From the NCBI GenBank assembly GCA_964017185.1, contig OZ024872.1, positions 43,344,188 through 43,408,187 of the forward strand: a stretch of DNA of 64,000 bases. The letters are read 5' to 3'. The DNA is from Rugalucina vietnamica. Taxonomy: Eukaryota; Mollusca; Bivalvia; Lucinida; Lucinidae. The position numbers and the translations under genes were made by a program. The notes beneath the pieces are model-generated. The model did not search any database and was not told the origin of the DNA. It was given only the letters and a program-made list of their open reading frames with translations. Each line of letters starts with the position of its first letter. Position 1 is the stretch's first letter. Shown here in pieces: positions 1 through 10,539 of this stretch.

Positions 1-44
1 CAAAGTTAACGGGGAAGTCATCTTCTCTAAGGCAGGCGATGGAG

Positions 45-655
45 CAATAGCTAAATTGTCTGCAAGAATAATTTGAAACACGTCATCAGACTAAACAGCT
101 AAATTGTATGCAAGAAAAATTTGAAACGCGTCATCAGACTGTATGCAAGAATAATAATTTCAAAATAATTTACCAGACCGAAGCGCTAAATTGTATACAT
201 TGACAGAATGGTTTCACAAGAAATGGGCATGAAAATGAGTAATCCCCTTCCTTCATAGTTCCATAACTATATTTCAAGGTTACTTCCGAAGTACGTATGT
301 ACACGCAAGAATAACATGAAACGCATCATCAGACTGGACAGCTCAATTGTATTTGCCAAAAATATGAAACGCGTCACCAGACTTAACAGCTAAATTGTGT
401 TTGTAAGAAAAATATGAAACTCGTCGTTAGACTGACTGTGTCAGCTATACTGTATTTGTAAGAAAAATATGAAACGTGGCATCAGACTGAACAGCTAAAT
501 TGTACTTGCAACAATACTATGAAACGCATGATCAGCCTAAACAGCTACATTGTATTGGCAAGAAAAATATGAAACGCGTCATCAGACTGGACAGCTACAT
601 TGTATTTGCAAGAAAAATATGAACACGTCATCAGACTGAACAGCTAGATTGTATA
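45..655. repeat. Minisatellite, degenerate 48-60 bp unit
   Basis: About ten diverged copies of a unit containing AACAGCTAAATTGTATTTGC, then AAGAAAAATATGAAACGCG, then TCATCAGACTG. The first units are 48 bp apart. A diverged insertion of about 170 bp (140-305) interrupts the array. Drift between copies suggests an old array. Confidence 0.8.
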
Positions 656-699
656 TATGGAATAATAGCATGGAAATCGCCATCAGACTAGACCGTTCG

Positions 700-2725
700 C
701 CGGAAACACTGTCAACACAATACTACAATACCAGTATATACACTAAACGGTTACATTACATATTTTGAGCAGTGTATTTCAATCCCCATATGCCAAAAGC
801 ACTGAATATTGGTCATGGAATTGTTATCTGAGAGCAAATGACATTTCTTCGACATTTTCAAGGCACTAAAGGTTTCAAATTAGTGGTATAAATAGTGTTT
901 TATCTAAAGGTACTATCCGTGGCAGGTTGAATTTCAAAATATGAATATGCAAATTATGAATCATTTTAGATGGTATCTAGTCAGGTTTAGCCCCTTTATT
1001 ACATTCCTATGACATGATGAATGGCTGCCTGAATACGGTCTTTATTAAGATATAATAAGTAGTGTGTCTTAAGTTGACGAAAGAAGTTTATTCTTTTGTT
1101 GGAATGACAAAAACAAGATATAGATACGAAAATTGTCATACACCGCTACACAGCACGCGAAGACGCAAAGGGTGTGTAAGTGCATTATCGTAAATGCGTA
1201 TCATACATATCTGCAACATTATTTTTAATGGAAAAAAATGTATTACCAAAACCTAAAACTCATAGAGGAAGTGTGGGGCCATTGCGTAAGTCTTACACCG
1301 AACTTACTTGCTTACATACCGTACATAGCTGTTGACTGGGACGTAAAGCAACAAATCAAACGTATAAACAAATCCGGTCTCGCAGCGACATTATACCGGA
1401 CATTGGGTGTCACTGATGAAGTTAAAGACTCTTCAAAAAAGCATTCTTACTTTGTTATGGGCAAGTTGACCAAATATCTGTTGACCAGACCGCAGTAGTG
1501 GCTGCGTTATGTTTTAATTGTAAGAACTGTTCCATTCACTTATGGAAACTTTTTGTTGAGCTAAATATTTATTATATATCTGTGAGAAATATAATTGGAG
1601 ACTGTATTTCTGTCTTGTAGTATGACACAACACAAATTGGCAGATCCGTACTGTAACTTCCAATATCAGGAAGTTATTGTACGGCTTTCATCCCGCCTCT
1701 TTGCTTTGTAATAATATGTAGGCCCGCCTATTTTCATATTGACTTGTATTGGATTTAATGTTATAAAAACTTCAAAGGAAAAACTGAAAGTCATACTACA
1801 ATACAAGTTAGTTAAAGACCTCGTAGAAAAATAAGTAAAAACAGCTCGTCTTCGACTCGCTTTATTTTACTTATTTTTTCTACTCGGTACGTTAACTCTA
1901 ACTTAGACGAAGAACTGTTGATTTGACAGTAAACTTGATTCAACTTGATTGTGATTCCGCTAAACTACTCTGAGGAAACAAAATAACCCATTTTGCACTG
2001 AACAGTGAAAGTGAACTTCAGTGATGCATTCATGTCATAGATCGTAGATTGTGGCATTGCTCAGACGCAACCCGAAGATACAATGACATAATCTGCGTAT
2101 CACTTCAATCGTACTTTTTTTTCTTTTTTTTCCAGATAAAAACGAAACGCTAGCTTATACTGAGAATATGCTTCGGCATGTTCGTGCAGTTTGACTTTAA
2201 CTCTAATGCTATCATGATTTCAGTACCTTTTCTAACCGAAATCTTATCAAATTGGAACTAATTATGTGAACAAAGCTAATTAACACTCAAACAGTATGAC
2301 ACTTGAAAGGAAAATAAGTTAACAGAGATGGTATCACTTGTCAACAGTCGGCCCACCAATGGAGTTTCTTTTAAAACTGATTTAACTGATATACCAATAA
2401 GTAAGAAGTTAACATTTAAGAAGTGCTTAATGATTATATTTTCTCTGGCACGGAAGAAAGCAATGACGTGTATGTAGCACGGGTGAATATTCTTTAAATA
2501 AGTCTTGAAAATGCACCCGAGTATATAAACATGTAAAACAATCGTAAGAAAACTTGAGGCTCGTTTCACGATACAAGCTGGTCCACTTGGTTGTTTGTAA
2601 GTCCGAAGTGTCCAAATGAAAGAACTTTCTAAGTACGTAGGGAACGGCAATTCTTAATAAGGTGTACATGCATATGTATACCTTGTTAGATGAACAGTAT
2701 GTATTGTATAAAATATAAAGGTTTG
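700..2725. other. Unique AT-rich DNA, no gene seen
   Basis: No convincing exon, RNA gene or known repeat core. An 86-codon plus-strand ORF at 1238-1498 lacks any recognisable motif. A hairpin-forming inverted repeat is at 1824-1882. The segment 1640-1920 shares short blocks (AGTACGGATCTG inverted, GAAAAATAAGTAAAA) with 24150-25270, so it may be a decayed copy of the same repeat. Confidence 0.5.
1824..1882. repeat. Imperfect inverted repeat
   Basis: Arms TAGAAAAATAAGTAAAA and TTTTACTTATTTTTTCTA flank a roughly 20-nt loop. A related single arm recurs near 25208-25255. Confidence 0.6.
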
Positions 2726-2727
2726 AT

Positions 2728-2800
2728 CCTTTGGAAGCAGTGAAAACGTTCAAAGGGAGGTAGTATTGGTCATATTGCGCAATTTCGGGTACTGAACCTG
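2728..2800 (+). repeat. Short interspersed repeat I, plus copy
   Basis: About 73 bp containing GTGAAAACGTTC, GGGAGGT and ATTGCGCAATTTCGGGTACT. It is closely similar to the reverse complement of 46713-46800. Family unknown. Confidence 0.65.
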
Positions 2801-3514
2801 TATAAAACCGGCGACGATACTTGTACAATTTCAAAACTTTACTCAAGGGATGTCTAAATCAAAGAGACATGCCTAAGTAGTTGTATTAAAATATCGCAAT
2901 ACAGTATATCCCACATCAAAACTACTAAGATTATTGCCTGCTGTTACCTTACAATGCCATAATCGGTCAAGATTTTGGACAAAGTTTCGGATGATATAGT
3001 TTAAGAATTAGTAGTGTAACGCAAGCAGCAAACTGTTACATTACTTCCCCCTCCGAGAAGTCTTGCTCCGAAACTTGGCCTGGGAACTACATGGGTAAGG
3101 CAACTCGGGTCTGGCAGTTGTTATTATCTAACTGCTGCAACCAAATGTAACGTACATTCGAACCAAGCCACAACAAACCCCGTTGGTGGACTCCATCAAT
3201 CTACTGCAAGATCACGGTTCCTATGCTCTGGTCGCAAGCATCTACGTCCAGAATATAAAAAAAGCCTTGCTGAAGTCGGGGTAAGCCAAAATGGGAGCAC
3301 TTATCAATTTATTCTTCTGCTGAAGAAATGCATCTTGGTATTTTCTTCTCTTCTGTCCATTTAAATCTTGACCTTTTTCTGTTAACTTGTGCAGGAGTTT
3401 GGCTATCTCGGAGAACCGGAAAATAAACCGCCGATAATAGCAACAGAACCCTAGAAATTACCAAACGTCTTTGACATTCGTTGGCACTGGACAATTACGA
3501 ACACATTTTGTCTT

Positions 3515-4127
3515 CCTTGGGTCTGTGCTGACACCTTTTTTCTGAGATTACATGCCCAAGAAATTCCACCCTTTTGGCAAACAGCTGACACTTCCTGGTT
3601 TTTAATTTCAAGCCAGCTTCTTGTAATCTTACCAGGACAGCATCAAGACTTTTCACCATGTCATCGAACGTCTTGCCACAATTGAGCCGCGACGCCAGAA
3701 AACCGGTCTTCGGGGTTTCCGACCAGGTCCGACACAAACCGACCTTTACAGTCACAAAAGCAGGATAGAAGCTCGAAATTTGGATTATAGAAGAAGAGAA
3801 ATTGTACTATACGTGTAGCGAAAACAAAGGCGCTGATCAGCTTCGCAGTTACTGCGAAGCTGATCTGCGTCTTTGTTTTCGCATAGGCAAAAATCCGGTT
3901 TTCCCACGATGCGGCTCAGTCATACTATAATGTCATCGAGGTAGACTAAGTATGTTTCCCAATGCAGTCCGGCTAGCACTATTTCAATCAATATCTCGAA
4001 TGTCGCTTGCGCACTACAGAGCCCAAATGGCAAAACTTAAAGCTCGAACAAACCTTTTCTACTGATGAATTTTGTTGTCTTTGTCTTCTTGGTCAAGCTC
4101 CACTTGCCAATATCCTGAATTCATGTC
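3515..4127 (-). pseudogene. Ty3/Gypsy reverse transcriptase fragment, interrupted
   Basis: Read on the minus strand, fragments carry SGYWQVELDQEDK (about 4120-4080), LPFGLCSAQATFE (about 4035-3995), the catalytic YLDD motif (3945-3934), and after the MITE A insertion, a segment ending GLKLKTRKCQLF and EFLGHVISE (about 3675-3525). These are in the normal RT order for Ty3/Gypsy polymerases. There are in-frame stops, a frameshift between the first two blocks, and a roughly 236-bp insertion directly after the YLDD block, so it cannot encode a functional enzyme. No protease, RNase H or integrase is visible. Confidence 0.85.
3683..3918 (-). mobile_element. MITE A copy 1 (inserted in Gypsy RT)
   Basis: Terminal inverted repeats TGAGCCGC...GCGGCTCA with AAAACCGG just inside. 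It contains a near-perfect central hairpin, CTGATCAGCTTCGCAG-TT-CTGCGAAGCTGATC, flanked by GAAAACAAAGGCG/CGTCTTTGTTTTCGC. Here the hairpin lies toward the right end. The family is non-autonomous, with no coding capacity; superfamily not assigned. Confidence 0.9.
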
Positions 4128-4631
4128 CAAACAAGAAAACCAGCGTGATCCCACCGCTGCCACCAAATGTAACGTGAGCAGCACACCGTTACATTACTCC
4201 CCCCTCCGAGAAGTCTCGGGCGCGAGTCTTGGCCCGGGAACTACATCGGTAAGACAACCCAGGTCTGGCAGTTGCTGCCACCAAATCAAACTTCAGAAGG
4301 ACACCGTTACAGTTGCAACGTTCGTAGTATGTCTAGATGGGCATCAGCGCACTGCGCTTGTCATGGATGTTTATGAAAGCTGAAGAAAAGTCAAGTTCCA
4401 GAAAATATATATTATACATGTAGTTGAAAAACTGATGACCACTGATGAGTCAATGAGTAATGAGACAAAGCATTTCGATGACTCAATGCTTCGACCGATT
4501 TTCAAATGGACAAAAATCTTTTCAATTTTATTTTAGCTATTCATAAAAGGTGTTTCTTTTGATCCTATCTCTAAAGTGTCTTTGGATTTTGAAGATGATT
4601 TTGTGTCTCTGATCATCTCTGCTCATTCATT

Positions 4632-4870
4632 TGAGCCTCCTCATGAGAAAACAACCAACAATCTGCTTATGCGAAAACGAAGACGCAGATCAGCTTCGCG
4701 GTAACCGCGAAGCTGATCAGCGCCTTTGTTTTTGCTACACGGACAGTACATTCCCTCTTCTTCCTAAATCCGAAAATTCAAGCTTCTAACCTGCTTCTGT
4801 ACTTGTACAGTTCGGTTTGTGTCAGACCTGTTCGGAAACCACATTGTTGGTTTTCCCACGAGACGGCTCA
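4632..4870 (+). mobile_element. MITE A copy 2
   Basis: Full-length copy with TGAGCC...GGCTCA ends. The hairpin GATCAGCTTCGCGGTAACCGCGAAGCTGATC lies near the left end (opposite orientation to copy 1). The hairpin arms are symmetrically changed (CGCGG/CCGCG), a compensatory difference from copy 1. Confidence 0.9.
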
Positions 4871-4874
4871 TTTT

Positions 4875-5317
4875 ATCAATGGCTATACTACTAATTAAAG
4901 CGTTTGATAGTGCGTAAATTGTTATAAATAAAACTAATTATTTCATTCTTTAGATCTTACTTCAAAGCAAATTGAAATAGTCATGTTACTGTTTTGAAGT
5001 TTGATAGCATTTATGTAGCCTATGTTTTGATTTTTGATACCATGAACGCACGCTCTTTAATGTACTTATTAAACTTATTTTTCTCAAGCCTTAACAACTC
5101 TTTAGAAATAGGTGTTTTGTGTTTTGGACACTATCTTGACTTTAAACTTGTGACACTGACATTTAAGACGGGTAAATTCTGAAATGGGCAATAAAATCGC
5201 CCATAAAACAAAGGGGACATAATTAGACGCAAAAAGGTTGTCATAAGCTTCATGATTTTGTATGTTACGAATGATCGAACTCGTGTCCTAATCTGTTACT
5301 GATTAACTGATTAAAAA
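4875..5317. other. Unique AT-rich DNA, no gene seen
   Basis: Stretch between two MITE A copies with no recognisable coding or RNA feature; 4312-4631 to the left of copy 2 is similar. Confidence 0.5.
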
Positions 5318-5491
5318 GAGCGATGACGCGTGGAAACCGGTCTTTGAGGTTTCCGACCTGGTCAGACACAGCTTGGATTTAACAAGTCAGAGTTATTGTA
5401 CTATCCGTGTAGCGAACAAAATAATTGCACAGCAGATCTGCGCTTTTGTTTTCGCATATGCTGTTTATTGTTTTTCTGATGCGGTGTCTCA
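5318..5491 (-). mobile_element. MITE A copy 3, degenerate
   Basis: Retains AAACCGGTCTT, GGTTTCCGAC, TACTATCCGTGTAGCGAA and TCTGCGCTTTTGTTTTCGC, but half of the central hairpin is deleted and the termini are eroded. Confidence 0.75.
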
Positions 5492-7004
5492 TTAATAGTG
5501 GCGCGAACCAACAAGATAAACAAGATAAACAAAGTTCCACAATGGCTGATTGGCACGGGCGATAACTTATAGATCTTGACATGATTTACAAAAGGGCGTT
5601 AACTCTGTTTTGCGACAGGATAGATTTGGTAACATTGTGCTCACCAGTGGCTTTCCGATCATTGTGGTACATTTTTGTTGTTGTTGTTCTATTTTCTATT
5701 GGTAGCTGGTTCTGGTTGCTTTTTGGTCATTTTCGTAATTTCAGTGGAGACTAGTTTTGGGACTCGTCTCTTCATATAAATGAGTCCGACTGGCATGAAT
5801 AAAGTCTCAGAATCAATGAAGCAAAGTTAGGTTTATGGTTGTAGCTGTCCGTAGTACTGGTTAAGGTGGACCAAGGAACGGAATCCAACTACAAACAAAA
5901 ATAACCTAACACATGAACTGGTTTTTAAACTGCCCAGAAACGGTACTAAGTTACAAAAAGCGAACCTCGGTTTGAGCGTTCGGGTGCTCGCCAAGACTAG
6001 TCTTTCTCGGGAAAGGTAACCAAAATAAATGCTTAGAACTGGTTTCGCCCAGCAAAGATTGATCTGAGTGTACATTACGTACATTGCATGCATCTTTCAA
6101 CGCTATTTTTTCTATTTTTTTTTTTAATGACATTTTCCCCGATTATCTCAACCATGACTATCAACGGTATCATTGTAACAATTTTATTAGCATTTTAGAG
6201 GGCCACCCAGGAGAAGATCATAGATATCTATACTAACTTTTAATAAATTCAGATCAGTAAGATATAAAATATATTTCGAGGTTAGCTGGTTTACATGACT
6301 AATGGTGTCAAAGTTTGATTTATAAGGGATATGTTACCACATTTCAACCGCTACAATTTGGTCTTTATATGGAAGATATTATCAATTTTGTATTTTTTAT
6401 TCATATCAATTCAAATTATTGTAGTAAATCGTGTTTTCAGTTACAAATCTATGCAGTTAAGGTCAGGTCACAAGTCTTCGTTTCACAAATTGTACCTTCG
6501 TTTTCATATCCAATTTGGTCATTTTATTTAAAAAAAAAGTTCAATGATTATAGTCTCGAGACTAGAACCATTTTTAAAGACACGATATGCTCCACCCCCC
6601 CCCCCCTCCACACACACACCCCGCATTTTATCTGTAGTATCTCGTTTTTATCTGTAGTATCTCGTTGCAACATCACTACCTAGTACGCCGTTACTGGACA
6701 CACTTTATTCCTGTGCATTCAAATGAATCTTGTCCAACCATCGTCTCTTCTTGAATCTTTGACTGTTTTGTCTTCTTCATATGAATTGACCTTCACATCT
6801 GGGTATTCGACATCACAAAACTAGGTGCAAGTCCGCTACTTAGTAGTTCAAAGAATACAAACGGGAGTAATTTCTTTTACCTTTCTCTTGCATAGCATGG
6901 CATACTCTGAGATGGAATTCATCTGTGTTAAGTTATGGTTTCTCAAATGATGTATTAGCCATATGAAGAAGCGTGTACAGTATGCAGCTTGCAACCATGT
7001 ATAA
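5492..7004. other. Unique AT-rich DNA, no gene seen
   Basis: No supported gene. It holds a C-rich run with CACA repeats (6592-6624) and a 19-bp tandem duplication of TTTTATCTGTAGTATCTCG (6627-6665). Confidence 0.5.
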
Positions 7005-7143
7005 AACTTTCGACCAAGTGTCGCACTATTTAAGAAAAAAAAATCGACCAAGTGTCGTCACCTAGTGGTTCAAATTTTTTTTCGACCAATTGTTTTATTC
7101 GACGTAATGTTGCATTCGACCAAGTGCCATTCGACGAAATGAC
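7005..7143. repeat. Degenerate TTCGACCAAGTG tandem repeat
   Basis: Five or more irregular copies of a motif built from TTCGACCAAGTG and TTCGACGAAATG, spaced about 20-45 bp apart. Confidence 0.7.
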
Positions 7144-8036
7144 GTGTACCTGTTTGCAACATTTTGTTGGTATCGTTTATTGATGACCCCAAAGCATGGA
7201 GTCAGCGAAGCAGATAGAAGTCGTAAGAAGCGATTTTATGTCCATATCGCCCTAGGACACATTTTCACACACAAAAGGGACGAAATACGATACCCCATAC
7301 AACAATGGGAAGTGTCATTAAATCGCTGACGCGCTTGATGAGTGAGTATTTCACATTAAAGAGGCTGCGTCGAGCTGCTGTACCGAACTTATAAGGTCCG
7401 CATGTCTGTATTTGTAAAGCTACGTGCATGGTAAACCAGGTGTATTTGGTTCGATTCCTGTCTTTTGAGATAATTTTCAAGGAGAAACAGACGGTAATGA
7501 CATAGTGTGACCAGGTTAGGGCCAGGCTGTGCATTAAGACTAAAAATCTCGTCTTCAGAATGTAAATCGAATGTAAACTGTACCATCATTGTATACTTTT
7601 TCTAGTAGAAAGGAGAAGACACAACAAGAAGCAATGCGCTAAAAAAGCAAAAATGACAATGATAACTCATAAATTGAATGCAAATTGTATGGTCCCTAAA
7701 AAAGCAATACGTCAGACTTGAATGTTGTTACTATAACGTCCTCAATAAAATATGGTTAGATTTCCGAAGCACCCGTGCCCAGCAACACACAGAAAAAAGT
7801 TTAAGTATTTTCTATGAATGAAACGTGTTTTGGCAGCGACAAGCATCAACTTCACAGGCATTTCCCAGAACGGGCTTTTCTCAACCAGAAAAGTGTAGTT
7901 TTGACGTTTATCTCTTTAAAAGTAAATGCATTGGAATCCAGCTAGACATAAACAGTATTGTGTTTGCGGTGTGTGAACCAGACCTACACTAATTGCAAGG
8001 TATGAGATGGGAGAAATATCTAATGATAACTCGCTT
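7144..8036. other. No gene seen
   Basis: Moderate-complexity DNA with only short unsupported ORFs. Confidence 0.5.
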
Positions 8037-8044
8037 TTTTTTTT

Positions 8045-8076
<32 letters not shown>

Positions 8077-8082
8077 TTTTTT
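8037..8082. repeat. Poly-T tract
   Basis: About 46 T residues with one C. ORFs crossing it are poly-Phe or poly-Lys artefacts. Confidence 0.95.
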
Positions 8083-8711
8083 GTAACAGCGGTAGGACTA
8101 AAAGTGGGTAAAGGCTCTTTAAGATGCAGTTTTGTTCAAAAGTCACTGTTTTATTTTCGCATCAAGTTTTACACTCCAGTCAATAAAATTTTGTAAGTGA
8201 CGCGTAGAAAGAAAATAATGCCATGATAATGCGGCAAATGATGAATAAAATGAGAAATAAATAAAGTCACGAGGCTATAATAAATTGAAAGGGCAGTTGT
8301 ACAAATAATGGCCATCCCACAGGGGTTAGGGGTAACTAACAGTTGAACGAATGGCTACGGCACACCAAATAATGATACTCGTCAGTCGTATTTTTAATCT
8401 GAAAAACTTTGACCACAATGTTTTCATTTGTGAGCGTCGAAGTAAGGACACCTTACATTTTATTAAAAATGATCAATTATGGAATTTTATACATGTTTTT
8501 GATATAATAACAATTTTTGAGAGTGACACATTTGATTTACAAACATACTCTCTCCAATAAATTCCAATGCCAATGATATTTTCTTTTCTAGAGTAATCAA
8601 ATCCAGCACGTAGTCAATTTGTAGTGTTTCGAGACATCCCCTGTTAAAAGCCACAGTTGGCAACAGGAAATCATGTCTGTAAAACTGGGGTATACAGGGG
8701 TATAGATTTTT
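8083..8711. other. No gene seen; short MITE B scrap
   Basis: AT-rich. Only 8676-8706 (AAAACTGGGGTATACAGGGG) resembles the internal part of MITE B. Confidence 0.5.
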
Positions 8712-9310
8712 AGCTCACCTGAGCCGAAGGCTCACCAGGTGAGCTTATAGTATACCCAAGCTCCTCTTCTCTGAAACCGCTAAGCCAGTCAAAGCCAAAC
8801 TTCATGTGGAGCATCCTTAGGAAGGGGGAAAGAAAGTTTGTCTAAATGGTCCAGGTCACATGACCAAGATGGGCCTATTTAACAGCAAGGTCAACTTAAA
8901 TCGCCAATGTATTTGAATGGGGAAATTTGTAAAATGTAATTTAATGGGAGAAACTTGCTGGGAGTACGCAAATGGACGAAGACTTATGTTTATACAAATA
9001 TTTTGGCACCAGGGGGTTGTCTGCCCCTGCCCACATGGCTATAAATGGCAAAAATCTTTAAGAATCTTCTTCTCCAGAACCATAAGACCTATTTAACAGC
9101 AAGGTCAACTTAAATCGCCAATGTATTTGAATGGGGAAATTTGTAAAATGTAATTTAATGGGAGAAACTTGCTGGGAGTATGCAAATGGACGAAGACTTA
9201 TGTTTATACAAATATTTTGGCACCAGGGGGTTGTCTGCCCCTGCCCACATGGCTATAAATGGCAAAAATCTTTAAGGATCTTCTTCTCCAGAACCATAAG
9301 GCTAGACTAG
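8712..9310 (+). repeat. Interspersed repeat C, copy 1, with 214-bp tandem duplication
   Basis: Begins AGCTCACCTGAGCCGAAGGC and carries the family motifs CTTCTCTGAAACCGC, GGTCACATGACCAAGATGG, AAGGTCAACTTA, TTTGAATGGGG and CTTCTTCTCCAGAACC. The segment 8875-9088 is repeated at 9089-9300 with only a few mismatches. Family C units are about 430-460 bp and are not coding. Their long ORFs result from shared sequence. Confidence 0.85.
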
Positions 9311-10072
9311 CTACTAGTCTGATAAATATGTTTTGTTTGCAATTTTCGTAAGTTTCAATTGTCTTTTCTTGAAAGCTAAAGCACCTGATATTTCCCGATG
9401 TGTAAACACATACTATACTTGCCTAGATTTATCGTTACAGAGGTTCTCATCCATCAGACAAGCATATCCCATTGTGTGCCTGTCTGAGATTTTTCTATCT
9501 CAGTACTAGTAAATTTTAGCTGTCTCAAAATGACAATCATTTCTGTATTTAGCCAAAGGCAATGCACATCTTGTGTACATCTACATGTATATTAAGGAAG
9601 TGATAAGCTGGGTGTCAACTGTCAGTGACAAAAATAAAATTTTAGGTCACAAAATAAAATTTTGCTGAGAATTTTATGCACAAGACAAAATGCTGATTAA
9701 ATATTTTTGTAAGCTTAGTGCAAACACAATTCTTTTTCCACTAGTTAATTTGCATATTGTTTCATGTAAAAACATAATGGCTGCCTGAACAGCATTTGAA
9801 GCCTATTGAGAGTCAAAATGGTTTAAATGATGGGTGAGAAAAATAATCAATGATGGTCTTGACGCCTTAACAAGGAAATCTCAGACTCGTTTTCAGATTA
9901 ATCGACTCTCGTCCTCGCCAAAGCCTCGGGTGAGACTTGAATAATCTGGAAACTGCCTGAGATTTTCTCGTCTTAACCTCAATCTCATCACATATTCTTT
10001 TAATATCCAAACGTTGTACATTTTATATAAAAGATTTTACCATATATAGACTTGTCATTTTAACGATGTTTG
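9311..10072 (+). repeat. Interspersed element D, plus copy, probably inserted into repeat C
   Basis: Shares blocks, inverted, with 19470-20060: AGACAAGCATATCCC, TTTTAGCTGTCTCAAAATG, GGAAGTGATAAGC and CTGTCAGTGACAAAAATAAA. Repeat C breaks off at CCAGAACCATAAGGCTAG on the left and resumes at CTACCGGAAGGCCTATGATT on the right, as if D had landed inside C. It contains a fold-back segment (9889-9980). Confidence 0.65.
9889..9980. repeat. Imperfect palindrome inside element D
   Basis: Arms GAAATCTCAGACTCG...TTCAGATTAATC and GAATAATCTGGAAACTG...TGAGATTTTC around a CTCG-rich centre. Confidence 0.55.
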
Positions 10073-10235
10073 GCTAGGCTACCGGAAGGCCTATGATTTT
10101 GACACTTGGCATGAAGCATCGGGGAATGAAGCTCTACATAGTGTGCATAAATCATGACCCTTGGATGACCTTGACCTATTTTACGAAGGGCACCATGGGT
10201 CGCCTATGCATTTGAATAGGCCACGCAAGGCTAGA
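10073..10235 (+). repeat. Interspersed repeat C, continuation after element D
   Basis: Resumes the C unit with CCGGAAGGCCTATGATTTTG, TTGGCATGAAGCATC, ATGACCTTGACCTATTTTAC and CGCCTATGCATTTGAAT. Confidence 0.8.
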
Positions 10236-10282
10236 AATTAGCAGTTGATATGAAACATCTATAGAAAGATAAAAGCTGGCAA

Positions 10283-10530
10283 TGATCAGGAAATGGCGCA
10301 ATCAGAAAGAAATTCCCACCCCACACCCGATGGGTGGGAAAAACAAAATGACATTTAGGTACTTATATCAAGAAAACATATCGTAAGCCGAGAATGCAGC
10401 TATTCCCCAATAGGCGGCCATTCAGTTACCCGAACTTAACTAAAAATATGAAAACGCACATAAGGTTCAAACAGCACAAAAATTCGACTCCAAAACGCAA
10501 AACAATAAGAACCACAACAGAAGTATCGCA
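10283..10530 (+). repeat. SINE-like interspersed repeat J, copy 1
   Basis: Contains CAGGAAATGGCGCAATCAGA, AAGAAATTCCCACC, and then GTAAGCCGAGAATGCAGC with GGCGGCCATTCAGTTACCCG. Related pieces at 52318-52480, 59586-59632 and 27712-27790. No clear tRNA A/B box, so SINE status is a guess. Confidence 0.6.
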
Positions 10531-10539
10531 TTGGAATGA

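Larger units (their letters stand above)
3015..4311 (-). mobile_element. Internally deleted Ty3/Gypsy-like LTR retroelement remnant
   Basis: Two direct repeats of about 140 bp (3015-3156 and 4168-4311) flank reverse-transcriptase fragments on the minus strand. Each repeat holds, in minus orientation, TTTGGTKGCAGC (primer-binding-like), a purine tract GGAGGGGGRAG, and then a 26-bp palindrome TGTAAC...GTTACA. Only part of pol remains between them, so the body is mostly deleted and non-functional. MITE A copy 1 (3683-3918) sits inside the RT. Class assignment rests on the RT motifs; the terminal-repeat interpretation is inference. Confidence 0.7.

Noticed and set aside
1238-1498. 86-codon plus ORF
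   Set aside because: No motif recognised, no splice or promoter support; left as unexplained.
2276-2846. Overlapping minus-strand ORFs of 124 and 139 codons
   Set aside because: Two frames open over the same DNA with no domain; they include the 73-bp repeat I. Not supported as genes.
4072-4383. 103-codon plus ORF
   Set aside because: Antisense to the Gypsy remnant and its terminal repeat block.
7916-8196. ORFs with poly-Lys or poly-Phe
   Set aside because: They cross the poly-T tract at 8037-8082.
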